Below, piece after piece: positions 7,198 to 13,523 of a stretch of 13,546 nucleotides of DNA (positions are counted from its first letter, which is position 1; the number at the start of each line of letters is the position of its first letter). The stretch is taken from assembly GCA_003343565.1 (NCBI GenBank), contig QALA01000066.1, positions 1-13,546 on the forward strand, written 5' to 3'. The notes under the pieces are model-generated. The model was not told the origin of the DNA. It saw only the letters and a program-made list of their open reading frames with translations, and did no database searches. The stretch comes from Verrucomicrobiota bacterium (lineage in GTDB: Bacteria > Verrucomicrobiota > Verrucomicrobiia > Opitutales > Intestinicryptomonadaceae). The position numbers and the translations under genes are program-made.

Positions 7198-8523
7198 CTA
7201 TTTTGCCGACGCCGTTTTCTCCGCGGAAATGAAATCCCCGTTGATGAAGAAGGCGGATATGTACGTGCGCGTCGGGGCAAACTTTTGCGGATTCTTTTCG
7301 AAGTCCGCGTGGTGCTGCTTGAACAGAATCGCCTTTTTGTCGAATTTGTCGCCGAGGGCGCGAATTACGACGGTGTGCGCGCCGTCCTTGAGCCCCGAAC
7401 AGAGCGTAGTCATGGAGCGGCGGTTCCAGCCGCAGTACGGGTCGAAATTGCGCACTTTTCTGAACTTTCCGCCGTCGACGGAAAATTCCATGTAGCCGCT
7501 GTCCGTGCCAAGCCTGACGCACGCGGCAGCCTCGGTTCCCCTGAATTTGAGGGTTATTTCGTCTCCGGGCTCCAGGCGCAGATATTGGCTCCAGGCGGAC
7601 TTGTCTTTTTCGTCGCGCGGGAAGCCCTTTAGCGAATCGAGCTCCACGGTTTTGACCGCCGAGATTTTGTCGGGCGCATTCGGCGACATCTTCGGCCCCA
7701 AGACGTGCGGCGCGGGGGCGCCGGAGGCCTTTCTCATCGCCGGAATCGAGCGTTCAATGGCTTCGGCGTAAATTACGTGGCCGGTGTTGGTGTGCGGGTG
7801 CACGCCGTCTTTTGCGAAGGGGATTTTCCCGTCGCTTCCGATGGCGGCCGTGGTGTTGAGCGAGTCGCCCGCCACCGCGCTCATCGGCTTGTTGTCGGTT
7901 TTCATCACCAGCTTGCCGGCCTTGACCAAATCCACAACCGCCTTGCCGAAGTCGATGGAGGGAATGCCGTAGCGGTCCGCCAAGCCCTCCATTATCGAGG
8001 ACGTGCGCTTCATTTTGCCGTCCTTCATGGCGTCGACGTCGCGTTCGACTATCGTATATACGAAGCATATGTCGGCGTTTGGATTGTCGGCCCAAATCTG
8101 GCGGACTATGCCTTCCATGTTCTTCTCGATGTATTCCTTTCCGCCGCCGTGGTCGTTGACGGCGAATTCGACGAACACCAAATCGGGCTTGGATTCGATT
8201 ATGTCCTTTTGCACGCGCATAACTCCGAAGTTGGAGCCCGTTCCGCCGATTGCCGCGTTGACTTCCGAGAAGTTCGATTTGGGATAGAGCTTGCGGAACA
8301 GATCCAAGCTGCGCACGCGCCAGCCGTGCTGGGCGGTGATGCTGCCGCCCAGATATCCGACTTTTATGTCCGAGCCCCTCTCCGCCTTTGCGAAGAAGTT
8401 GGGCAGCCCTTTGCGCGGATTGCATTCAACCAAGTCGCGGGCGGCAACGTCGTCTTTCGCAGCCAAGCACGAGACGGCGATTAGCATTCCGGTAACCGCA
8501 AGCATTGTCTTTTTAATATTCAT
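7198..8523 (-). CDS. Secreted SGNH/GDSL-type esterase, 441 aa (first gene of tandem pair)
   Basis: Full-length paralogue of the gene that follows it. Residues 1-22 are a signal peptide (hydrophobic core, ending CLAA). SGNH blocks: YLGGSIT with Ser61, IGGTGSNFG (block II, ~93-96), FAVND with Asn123, and DGVHP with Asp239 and His242. The C-terminal domain from about 300 again has the strand-rich form (YLRLEPGDEITLKF, AHTVVIRALG). The closest agreement between the copies is around block I, where 35 bases are identical, and block II, with 24 identical bases; elsewhere they have diverged well, especially in 160-225 and the linker 265-295. Substrate ranges may therefore differ. A good Shine-Dalgarno sequence precedes the ATG. 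It is the promoter-proximal gene of a two-gene operon that ends at the terminator near 5790-5812. The role is probably removal of ester groups from glycans in the periplasm or outside the cell. Confidence 0.9.
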   Translation of the reverse strand: MNIKKTMLAVTGMLIAVSCLAAKDDVAARDLVECNPRKGLPNFFAKAERGSDIKVGYLGGSITAQHGWRVRSLDLFRKLYPKSNFSEVNAAIGGTGSNFGVMRVQKDIIESKPDLVFVEFAVNDHGGGKEYIEKNMEGIVRQIWADNPNADICFVYTIVERDVDAMKDGKMKRTSSIMEGLADRYGIPSIDFGKAVVDLVKAGKLVMKTDNKPMSAVAGDSLNTTAAIGSDGKIPFAKDGVHPHTNTGHVIYAEAIERSIPAMRKASGAPAPHVLGPKMSPNAPDKISAVKTVELDSLKGFPRDEKDKSAWSQYLRLEPGDEITLKFRGTEAAACVRLGTDSGYMEFSVDGGKFRKVRNFDPYCGWNRRSMTTLCSGLKDGAHTVVIRALGDKFDKKAILFKQHHADFEKNPQKFAPTRTYISAFFINGDFISAEKTASAK

Positions 8524-8527
8524 TTTT

Positions 8528-8535
8528 CCTACCCT
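8528..8535 (-). promoter_or_regulatory. Ribosome binding site of the first SGNH esterase
   Basis: AGGGTAGG on the minus strand ends 4 bases before the ATG at 8523, with the AGGG core 8 bases away. It is the only strong Shine-Dalgarno sequence in the minus-strand block; the PEP-CTERM genes and the second esterase lack one. Confidence 0.6.
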
Positions 8536-8548
8536 GTTTTTTTATTTG

Positions 8549-8564
8549 AAAAATTTTTTTGCGC
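8549..8564 (+). repeat. 16-bp direct repeat, copy 1
   Basis: AAAAATTTTTTTGCGC, identical to copy 2 at 9249-9264 exactly 700 bases away. The run of A then T is a bent-DNA type tract. The two copies sit at opposite ends of the gene-free region. Confidence 0.6.
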
Positions 8565-9248
8565 TCCTCCTGCGGGATTGTCCGCCGGAAGAGCCTGCGC
8601 AAAGCGCCCGCGCGGCAATTTTGCAAAACCGCCGAAGGGCTTTGTCTTTTGCCCGACAGTTCTTCTTAGGATTCTTCCCGCTTCAGCAGAACGCATCTTT
8701 CGGGACTCCCCCGTTTGCAATTAAAAGATCTTTTCGAGCCTTGAGCCTTCCGTTTTCGCTTTGCGGCCGGCCGGCGCCTCCGAAAATTCGCCCGCGCGGC
8801 TCAAAAGGCGCGGCGGCGGATTTCCCTGCGGCATTCAAGGCGGACTTTCCGAAAGTGCGGCATCGCAGAAACGAAAAGCGTCCGAAAAAAATGCGTTCTT
8901 TCGCGCGCCGTTTGAGTTGATTGCCTTCCGCTTGCCGCAATAAAAATCTCCGGCTCTTCGGAAGCGCAATCAGACAATCGCTTATGCGGGCGCGCGTCAA
9001 GACCAAAAAAGACGGGGAGGCGTGGAAGAAGGCGACGTCGGAATTTGTCAGGCCTTGGGCAAATGGAAGGCGCCTCTTGCGCGCCGGGCGTGGGAGGAGC
9101 CAAAATCGGAATTTGTCCGACCGGTCGATTTGCTTGATTTTTTCGGAAGCGGAATGTCGCCTTTCCCTTTGCGGTTTTGAATTTCTCGCGCATGGGAAAG
9201 GCATTCGGCATTCGCCCCGTTTTGCCCCCATGCTCGCCAAGCGGACTT

Positions 9249-9264
9249 AAAAATTTTTTTGCGC
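9249..9264 (+). repeat. 16-bp direct repeat, copy 2
   Basis: Second exact copy of AAAAATTTTTTTGCGC, ending about 20 bases before the nested inverted repeats upstream of ligA. A further A5T5 tract follows at 9291-9300. Confidence 0.6.
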
Positions 9265-9283
9265 ACTTTTGCTCATAGTTTGC

Positions 9284-9360
9284 GCGCGGGAAAAATTTTT
9301 AAACCCGCTCGGCGGAGGGGCCGAAATCCGGCGGGCATTTTTCGATTGCTTTTCCCGCGC
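9284..9360. other. Nested inverted repeats upstream of ligA
   Basis: The outer arms are GCGCGGGAAAA (9284-9294) and TTTTCCCGCGC (9350-9360), perfectly complementary over 11 bases. Inside, CCCGC-T-CGG (9304-9312) pairs with CCGGCGGG (9328-9335), followed by CATTTTTCG, so the inner hairpin resembles a terminator. The whole lies 53-129 bases before the ligA start. It could be a leader structure, an attenuator, or a protein-binding palindrome; the sequence does not decide. Confidence 0.5.
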
Positions 9361-9412
9361 GGCGTTGCGCGCTTGCTTTTTTAATCTTGCGCGATTGGCG
9401 CCGCGGTGAAAA

Positions 9413-12115
9413 ATGGTTCGCAGACAAATGGAACCGCACGACGCTAAACGGGAAATTTCAAATTTGACCGCCCAAATTCGGCGGCATGAAAAATTGTATC
9501 GCCTGCAAAATGCGCCGGAAATTTCCGACGCAGAGTTTGACAGAATGATGCGCAGGCTGCGCGAATTGGAGGAATCTTTTCCCCAGTTCAAGTCTCCCGA
9601 CTCTCCCACTGAGCGCGTGGGCAGCGACTTGGACGGCTCGTTCGAGGAAGTGGAGCACCTGACGCCCATGCAGAGCCTCGACAATGTTTTCGACGCGGAC
9701 CAGCTGCGCGATTTCGACGCCCGCCTCCGCCGCGTTTTGGGGCTTGCGCCCGCGCCCGCTAATATTCGCAAAGATGAAGCCGCCGAAGCCGCAAACGCGG
9801 CAAATGACGGCGCGTCCGCCAATGGAGACGGCGGAGCGGCAGGCGGAAAAGGCGCGGAAAACGCGGGGGAAAGCTCGGAAGAAGATTCCGGGAAAAGCTC
9901 CGAATCGGCGGAGCCTCAACCGCTGGTCTATTGTGTGGAGCCGAAAATCGACGGCGCGGGAATTTCGGCGGTGTACGAGAACGGCAGGCTCATGCGCCTG
10001 CTCACGAGGGGCAACGGTCGCGAGGGCAACGACATCTCCACGAACGCCTTTTTAATTCGCAATTTGCCGCTTGAGCTCAAAGGGGATTTCCCGGCTCTGT
10101 TGGAGGTCCGCGGAGAATGCTACATGACCGTCGGGGAATTTGAGCGCATTCGCGCGGAGAGGTTTGAGCGGGAGCAAAAAAAACTTGAGCAAAGGCGTGA
10201 GAAGGAGCGGGCGAAACTGCGCAAAGGCAAATCCAAAAGCCAGAGCGAACTGCCCAATTTCGAAGATTCCGCCGCAAAACCCTCAGCTCTCTTTGGCGGC
10301 GCAGCCGCCGCCCCCGTCGAAAATTCGGGCAATTCGGACGATTCCAGTAATCCGGGCGAATTAGGCGTTTTGGAAAGTTCGGCGGCTTCGGCAAGTTCGG
10401 GCGACTCGATAATTCCGGCGAAATCCGGCAATTCGGGCAATTCCAGTAATTCGGGAAAGGTGTCCGGCTATGCGAATCCGCGCAATCTTGCCGCGGGAAC
10501 GATGAAGCTGTTGCCAAAGACCTTTGAGGAGAATCCGGAGCTTAAGAATCGGGAGCTGTTGGCGGTGTTCTATTCCGTGGGCGCGTGCGAGGGCTTCCGA
10601 CTGCGCAGGCAAAGCGATTTGCCCGCGACGTTCAAGCGTTGGGGGTTGCCGTGCGTGGACTGGTTTTGCGCGGCCGACGGCGTGGATTCGGCCCTTGAAA
10701 AAATCGCGCAGTTCGACACCGTCCGCCGCGCTTTGCCGTACAATACCGACGGAGCCGTTTTGAAGTTGGACGACGTGTCGCTTCATTCGCTCGCAGGCGC
10801 GACGGACAAGGCTCCCCGCTGGGCGATAGCGTGGAAATATCCGCCCGAACGCAGAAAGACCCGCCTGAAGGCGGTGACATTGCAGGTCGGCAGGACGGGC
10901 GTAGTGACGCCCGTGGCGGAGCTGGAGGAAACGGAATTTCCGGACTCCAAAGTTTCCCGCGCGACGCTTCACAATGCCGGGTACATAGCGCAAAAGGACA
11001 TACGCGTGGGAGACTTGGTCGTCGTGGAGAAGGCCGGCGAGATAATTCCCGCCGTCGTGGAGGTTGACAAATCGGCGCGCCCGGCGGATTCGCGGCCGTA
11101 CGAATTTCCGCAGAACTGCCCGGAGTGCGGGGCAAAGCTGGCGCGTTTCGGCGAAAAGATGCTTTACCGCTGCCCCAACTTCAGCTGTCCCCCGCAGGTG
11201 CGCGGCAGGCTCGCGCACTTCGCCTCCCGCGGCTGCATGGACATAGAGGGGCTGGGCGACAAAATGACGGCGTTTTTAGTGGACAATTTCAGCGTCGCCT
11301 CCCCCGCAGACCTCTACGGCCTCACAGCGGAAAGACTCCTTGAGAACGAAAAATTCCGCGACGACAAGGGCGGACTCTCCAAGACCGGCGCGAATCTGCT
11401 CGCCGCGCTGGAGGACTCGAAGCGGCGCCCGCTTTGGCGGCTGATTTTCGGATTGGGAATTTTGGAAATAGGCGCGCAGTTCGCAAAGGAGCTCTCGCGC
11501 AGATTCGGCTCTCTCGACGCCATTGCAAACGCTCCGCTCTCCGAGATTATGGCGATTGAAAATTTCGGCTCCAAGGCGGCCAAGGACGCGCAGTCGGTCC
11601 GCGCGCTGTCGATTCGGGCGTTTTTCGACGACTCGCGCAACCGCGATACAATCGAGCGTCTGCGCGTCTGCGGGCTGAACTTTGCCGACGCCGATTTCGG
11701 AGGGGCCGGCATGCCGGGCGGCTCCGGCGCTTCGGGCGGGATTTTCGCGGGCAGGGCGTTCGCAATCACCGGCAGGCTGGAGTCTATGGACAGAATGCGC
11801 GCGCAGGCCCTGATAGAGAGTTTGGGCGGCAGAATCCAGTCGGCGGTTTCCTCAAAGACGGACTATCTGATTGCCTCTCCGGACTCCGCGGGAAGCAAGC
11901 TGGAGAAGGCCCGCAAACTCGGCGTGGAAATTGTGGACGAGGCGCGGTTTTTGCAGATGTTGGAGGAGGGCGGCGTCCGTCCCGACACCGCGTCTGCGCC
12001 CGAAAATCTGGAGGCGTTGAATCCGCCCCGCCTCTCGCCGGAAGGCGGGGGCCCAAAGGCGGAAGCTTCGCGGAAGCGCGCCGAAGATTCCGGAGATCAG
12101 ATGTCGTTATTTTGA
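9413..12115 (+). CDS. ligA: NAD+-dependent DNA ligase LigA, 900 aa, with insertions and an extended tail
   Basis: Seals nicks in DNA during replication and repair, using NAD+. Domains in order: Ia (6-75; HEKLY, then APEISDAEFDRMM), adenylation domain with HLTPMQSLDNVF (82-93) and EPKIDG with adenylated Lys178, EVRGE (231-235), ANPRNLAAGT (354-363), NTDGAVLK (444-451) and WAIAWKYPPE (470-479), OB fold (VGRTGVVTPVAELE), four-cysteine zinc site (Cys569, 572, 587, 592), helix-hairpin-helix region (~600-760), BRCT (~776-851), then a tail to 900. Typical LigA is near 670 residues. The excess lies in a Gly/Ala/Ser/Glu insertion (~112-168), a Lys/Glu/Arg then Ser/Asn/Gly insertion (~255-348), and the tail ending QMSLF. 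TRGNGREGND (198-207) differs from the common TRGDGxxGED. ATG 9428 (Met6) is an equally good start: MEPHD aligns with the usual N-terminus. No clear Shine-Dalgarno sequence is visible. Confidence 0.96.
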   Translation: MVRRQMEPHDAKREISNLTAQIRRHEKLYRLQNAPEISDAEFDRMMRRLRELEESFPQFKSPDSPTERVGSDLDGSFEEVEHLTPMQSLDNVFDADQLRDFDARLRRVLGLAPAPANIRKDEAAEAANAANDGASANGDGGAAGGKGAENAGESSEEDSGKSSESAEPQPLVYCVEPKIDGAGISAVYENGRLMRLLTRGNGREGNDISTNAFLIRNLPLELKGDFPALLEVRGECYMTVGEFERIRAERFEREQKKLEQRREKERAKLRKGKSKSQSELPNFEDSAAKPSALFGGAAAAPVENSGNSDDSSNPGELGVLESSAASASSGDSIIPAKSGNSGNSSNSGKVSGYANPRNLAAGTMKLLPKTFEENPELKNRELLAVFYSVGACEGFRLRRQSDLPATFKRWGLPCVDWFCAADGVDSALEKIAQFDTVRRALPYNTDGAVLKLDDVSLHSLAGATDKAPRWAIAWKYPPERRKTRLKAVTLQVGRTGVVTPVAELEETEFPDSKVSRATLHNAGYIAQKDIRVGDLVVVEKAGEIIPAVVEVDKSARPADSRPYEFPQNCPECGAKLARFGEKMLYRCPNFSCPPQVRGRLAHFASRGCMDIEGLGDKMTAFLVDNFSVASPADLYGLTAERLLENEKFRDDKGGLSKTGANLLAALEDSKRRPLWRLIFGLGILEIGAQFAKELSRRFGSLDAIANAPLSEIMAIENFGSKAAKDAQSVRALSIRAFFDDSRNRDTIERLRVCGLNFADADFGGAGMPGGSGASGGIFAGRAFAITGRLESMDRMRAQALIESLGGRIQSAVSSKTDYLIASPDSAGSKLEKARKLGVEIVDEARFLQMLEEGGVRPDTASAPENLEALNPPRLSPEGGGPKAEASRKRAEDSGDQMSLF
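10322..10456 (+). repeat. In-frame 9-nt repeats inside ligA
   Basis: Units such as AATTCGGGC, AATTCGGAC, AATTCCAGT and AATTCGGGA recur in frame and encode Asn-Ser-Gly, Asn-Ser-Asp or Asn-Ser-Ser (residues 304-314 and 339-348). A serine/alanine stretch lies between. The degenerate nonanucleotide tract can expand or contract without shifting the frame. It sits inside the second insertion of the adenylation domain. Confidence 0.7.
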
Positions 12116-12346
12116 CTTTTGCCGGGCGTTCGGGCGGGAGACGCTTCCCCGGCCGCCGCATGCGGCTTGGGCGAAAAAATGCGGGTTTGCCGGAATTTCA
12201 AACCGCAAGGCCGCGAAAGTTGCATTGCCCTTTATGTACTCGACAAACGGTTTCCTTTCGCGAACATGGACGCATTCGATTTCCGCAATATCAAATGCGA
12301 TGCCGAACGAATAGAGGAGTTGCAATGCGGATACGATGGCGTCCCA
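12107..12346 (-). other. Unassigned short open frame between ligA and the cat-like gene
   Basis: A minus-strand frame is open from a TGA at 12346-12344 down to a stop at 12107, with a TTG start possible at 12325. Its first part reads like a folded protein (SALQLLYSFGIAFDIAEIEC, then VHVRERKPFVEYI), so it could be a gene fragment whose upstream part is lost where the cat-like gene begins. A + frame over the same DNA (ATG 12179 to 12352) also looks passable. I do not recognise either product. The DNA is less GC-rich than ligA. The last residues, overlapping the ligA end, look like read-through rather than protein. Confidence 0.28.
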
Positions 12347-12364
12347 TCATAAAAAATATGCCGA

Positions 12365-13006
12365 ATGAAACAATTTATTGATTTGGAAAATTGGAATAGA
12401 AAAGAGCATTTCAAGTTCTTTTCCGCCTTTGACGACCCATTCTTCGGCGTCACTGTCTTGGTCGATTTTACAGACGCCTATCGCCGATGCAAGGAGGGGC
12501 ATAAGCCGTTCTTTTTATACTCGGTGCATTTCCTGTTGCAATGCGCAAATGAAACGGAGGCTTTCAAGTTGCGCATCGAAGACGGGCGGGTCGTGAAATA
12601 CGACACAATCCATGTGTCGCCCACCATAGGACGAGAAGACGGAACGTTCGGTTTCGGTTTCTTTGAATACCATGCAGACATCGACGCGTTTATACAAAAT
12701 GCCGAAAAAGAGATAGAGAGGGTGAAAAACAGCGGCGGACTCTCTTTTTCCGAACATACGGAACGCGAGGATTTGATCCGTTATTCCGCCTTGCCCTGGT
12801 TTGCCTTTTCGGAGATGAAGCACGCCGTTTCTTTCGGCAGGGGAGATTCGGTGCCGCGTATTTCTACCGGAAAACTGCTGAAAGAGAACGGCAAGTATAT
12901 GCTTCCGGTTTCCATTTCCGCCCATCACGCCCTTATGGACGGGATTAACGTGGCCGAACTCGTAGAAAAGTTGGAGACGCCAAGAAATAAATCGCGCAAA
13001 TGCTAA
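12365..13006 (+). CDS. Chloramphenicol acetyltransferase family protein (CatA-like), 213 aa
   Basis: Family reaction: transfer of acetyl from acetyl-CoA to the 3-hydroxyl of chloramphenicol in the cytoplasm, as a trimer. Evidence: N-terminal IDLENWNRKEHFKFF (5-19), the usual opening of CatA proteins; SALPWFAFSEM (141-151), matching the SSLPW-x-x-F stretch; and PVSISAHHALMDG (181-193), carrying the HHxxxDG active site with catalytic His188 and Asp192. The length is normal for the family. The residues after the active site are GIN rather than the GFH/GYH of classical enzymes, so substrate preference may differ and resistance cannot be assumed. GC content is lower than in ligA (about 45-52% in sample lines against about 57%), suggesting acquisition. 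No good ribosome binding site precedes the ATG. The C-terminal PRNKSRKC is not conserved family sequence. It stands alone, with no cassette or transposase nearby. Confidence 0.9.
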   Translation: MKQFIDLENWNRKEHFKFFSAFDDPFFGVTVLVDFTDAYRRCKEGHKPFFLYSVHFLLQCANETEAFKLRIEDGRVVKYDTIHVSPTIGREDGTFGFGFFEYHADIDAFIQNAEKEIERVKNSGGLSFSEHTEREDLIRYSALPWFAFSEMKHAVSFGRGDSVPRISTGKLLKENGKYMLPVSISAHHALMDGINVAELVEKLETPRNKSRKC

Positions 13007-13054
13007 AAGGGCCTTCAGCAAAAAGTCTGCGGGGGAGGGGTTCTTTATAATAAG

Positions 13055-13079
13055 GGCAAATCAATATGGGTTGATTGCC
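13055..13079 (+). terminator. Hairpin after the cat-like gene, possible weak terminator
   Basis: GGCAA-A-TCAA (13055-13064) pairs with TTGATTGCC (13071-13079), with one bulged A and a TATGGG loop. It lies about 50 bases after the stop codon. The following CTATTTG is a poor U-tract, so termination is uncertain. Confidence 0.35.
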
Positions 13080-13082
13080 TAT

Positions 13083-13110
13083 TTGAAAAATTATTCTAAT
13101 TTTGTATTTA
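13083..13110 (+). promoter_or_regulatory. Candidate promoter ahead of the structured right-hand region
   Basis: TTGAAA (13083-13088) and TATTTA (13105-13110) are 16 bases apart in an AT-rich stretch. A transcript from here would run through the hairpins at 13215-13390. Support is by consensus only. Confidence 0.3.
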
Positions 13111-13214
13111 TAAAGAGTTATTTGACCGTATGCCTGCGCCTGCGTTTGCGCCAGCGCTTGCCGCCTGTGTTTGGGCACAGACCGCGCCGTCAAAAGTTGC
13201 GGCGGGCTTTCGGG

Positions 13215-13390
13215 AGTGTTTAGGTTGAATTGCGGGAATTAGAAATGTTGCGGCGGACGGGCTGGAGCATGGGTAAAAATGGATTGGCGGGCGCGCAATC
13301 CCGCGACCGCTGTAAGTTTTAGCGGTTTCATTGCAAACTTTCGCGGAAAGTTGAGCCGGGTTCTAAAAGCCGAGGAGTAAAAGTTGTCCT
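13215..13390 (+). ncRNA. Structured RNA candidate with partial cobalamin-riboswitch resemblance
   Basis: Elements recalling a cobalamin riboswitch appear in the right order: TTTAGGTT (13219-13226), GGGAATTAG (13233-13241), CCCGCGACCGCTGTAAG (13300-13316) and AAAAGCCGAGGAG (13366-13378). Against this, the spacing between the second and third is about twice the usual, and AGCCGAGGAG is not followed by the expected ACCTGCC. The same DNA folds into plain hairpins: GCGGG/CCCGC (13287-13304), ACCGCT/AGCGGT (13306-13326) and AACTTTC/GAAAGTT (13336-13352). It may be a divergent or decayed riboswitch, or a different structured RNA. Any controlled gene would be beyond the right edge. Confidence 0.3.
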
Positions 13391-13438
13391 GTGCAAAAAC
13401 CGCCGGGTGCAAAGGCCGCAAAGTGCAAAAGTTATAGT
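13391..13438 (+). repeat. Three GTGCAAA repeats with 16-bp period
   Basis: GTGCAAA starts at 13391, 13407 and 13423, exactly 16 bases apart. The first two units also share CCGC at the same offset. Read on the minus strand, the first copy with its neighbours is TTTTGCACA, which fits the DnaA-box form TTWTNCACA; the third (TTTTGCACT) has one mismatch and the second two. An AT-rich stretch (TTATAGTATATTAAAA) follows directly. Confidence 0.6.
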
Positions 13439-13484
13439 ATATTAAAACCGTCGGGTAGGGGGGTAGTTTTACAAAAACTTTTCC

Positions 13485-13523
13485 AAAAAAAACCGGAAGC
13501 GGATTGCAATATTCCGCTTCCGG
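13485..13523 (-). terminator. Strong terminator at the right edge (minus-strand gene beyond the window)
   Basis: CCGGAAGCGGA (13493-13503) and TCCGCTTCCGG (13513-13523) form a perfect 11-bp stem with a 9-base loop. On the minus strand it is followed at once by eight U (A run 13485-13492), the classical intrinsic terminator form. This indicates a minus-strand gene ending just to the right of the window. On the + strand the tail is only CCGGATTTTCTTT, so it could work weakly in that direction too. Confidence 0.8.

Larger units (their letters stand above)
8537..9283. other. Gene-free divergent region between the esterase operon and ligA
   Basis: About 750 bases without a supportable gene. The longest open frames (for example - from 9240 to 8683) are Arg/Lys/Ser/Pro-rich, have no ribosome binding site, and resemble the spurious frames common in GC-rich DNA. 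The 12-mer TCGGAATTTGTC occurs twice (near 9039 and 9106), and a 16-base direct repeat brackets the region (separate entry). The promoters of both flanking units should lie here, but I cannot pick them with confidence. Confidence 0.55.

Noticed and set aside
7705..8484. + strand open frame of 259 codons
   Set aside because: Antisense shadow of the SGNH esterase gene, whose signal peptide and all catalytic blocks are intact on the minus strand.
8683..9240. - strand open frame of 185 codons
   Set aside because: Arg/Lys/Pro/Ser-rich, low-complexity translation typical of spurious frames in GC-rich DNA; no start signals and no family resemblance.
10361..11218. - strand open frame of 285 codons
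   Set aside because: Antisense shadow of ligA; the + strand carries every conserved ligase motif across the same bases.
13215..13390. RNase P RNA, tmRNA or SRP RNA as identity of the right-hand structured region
   Set aside because: None of the conserved cores is present (no GAAAGUCCGGGC-type, no tmRNA ends, no GGAAGGAAGCAGC-type loop).
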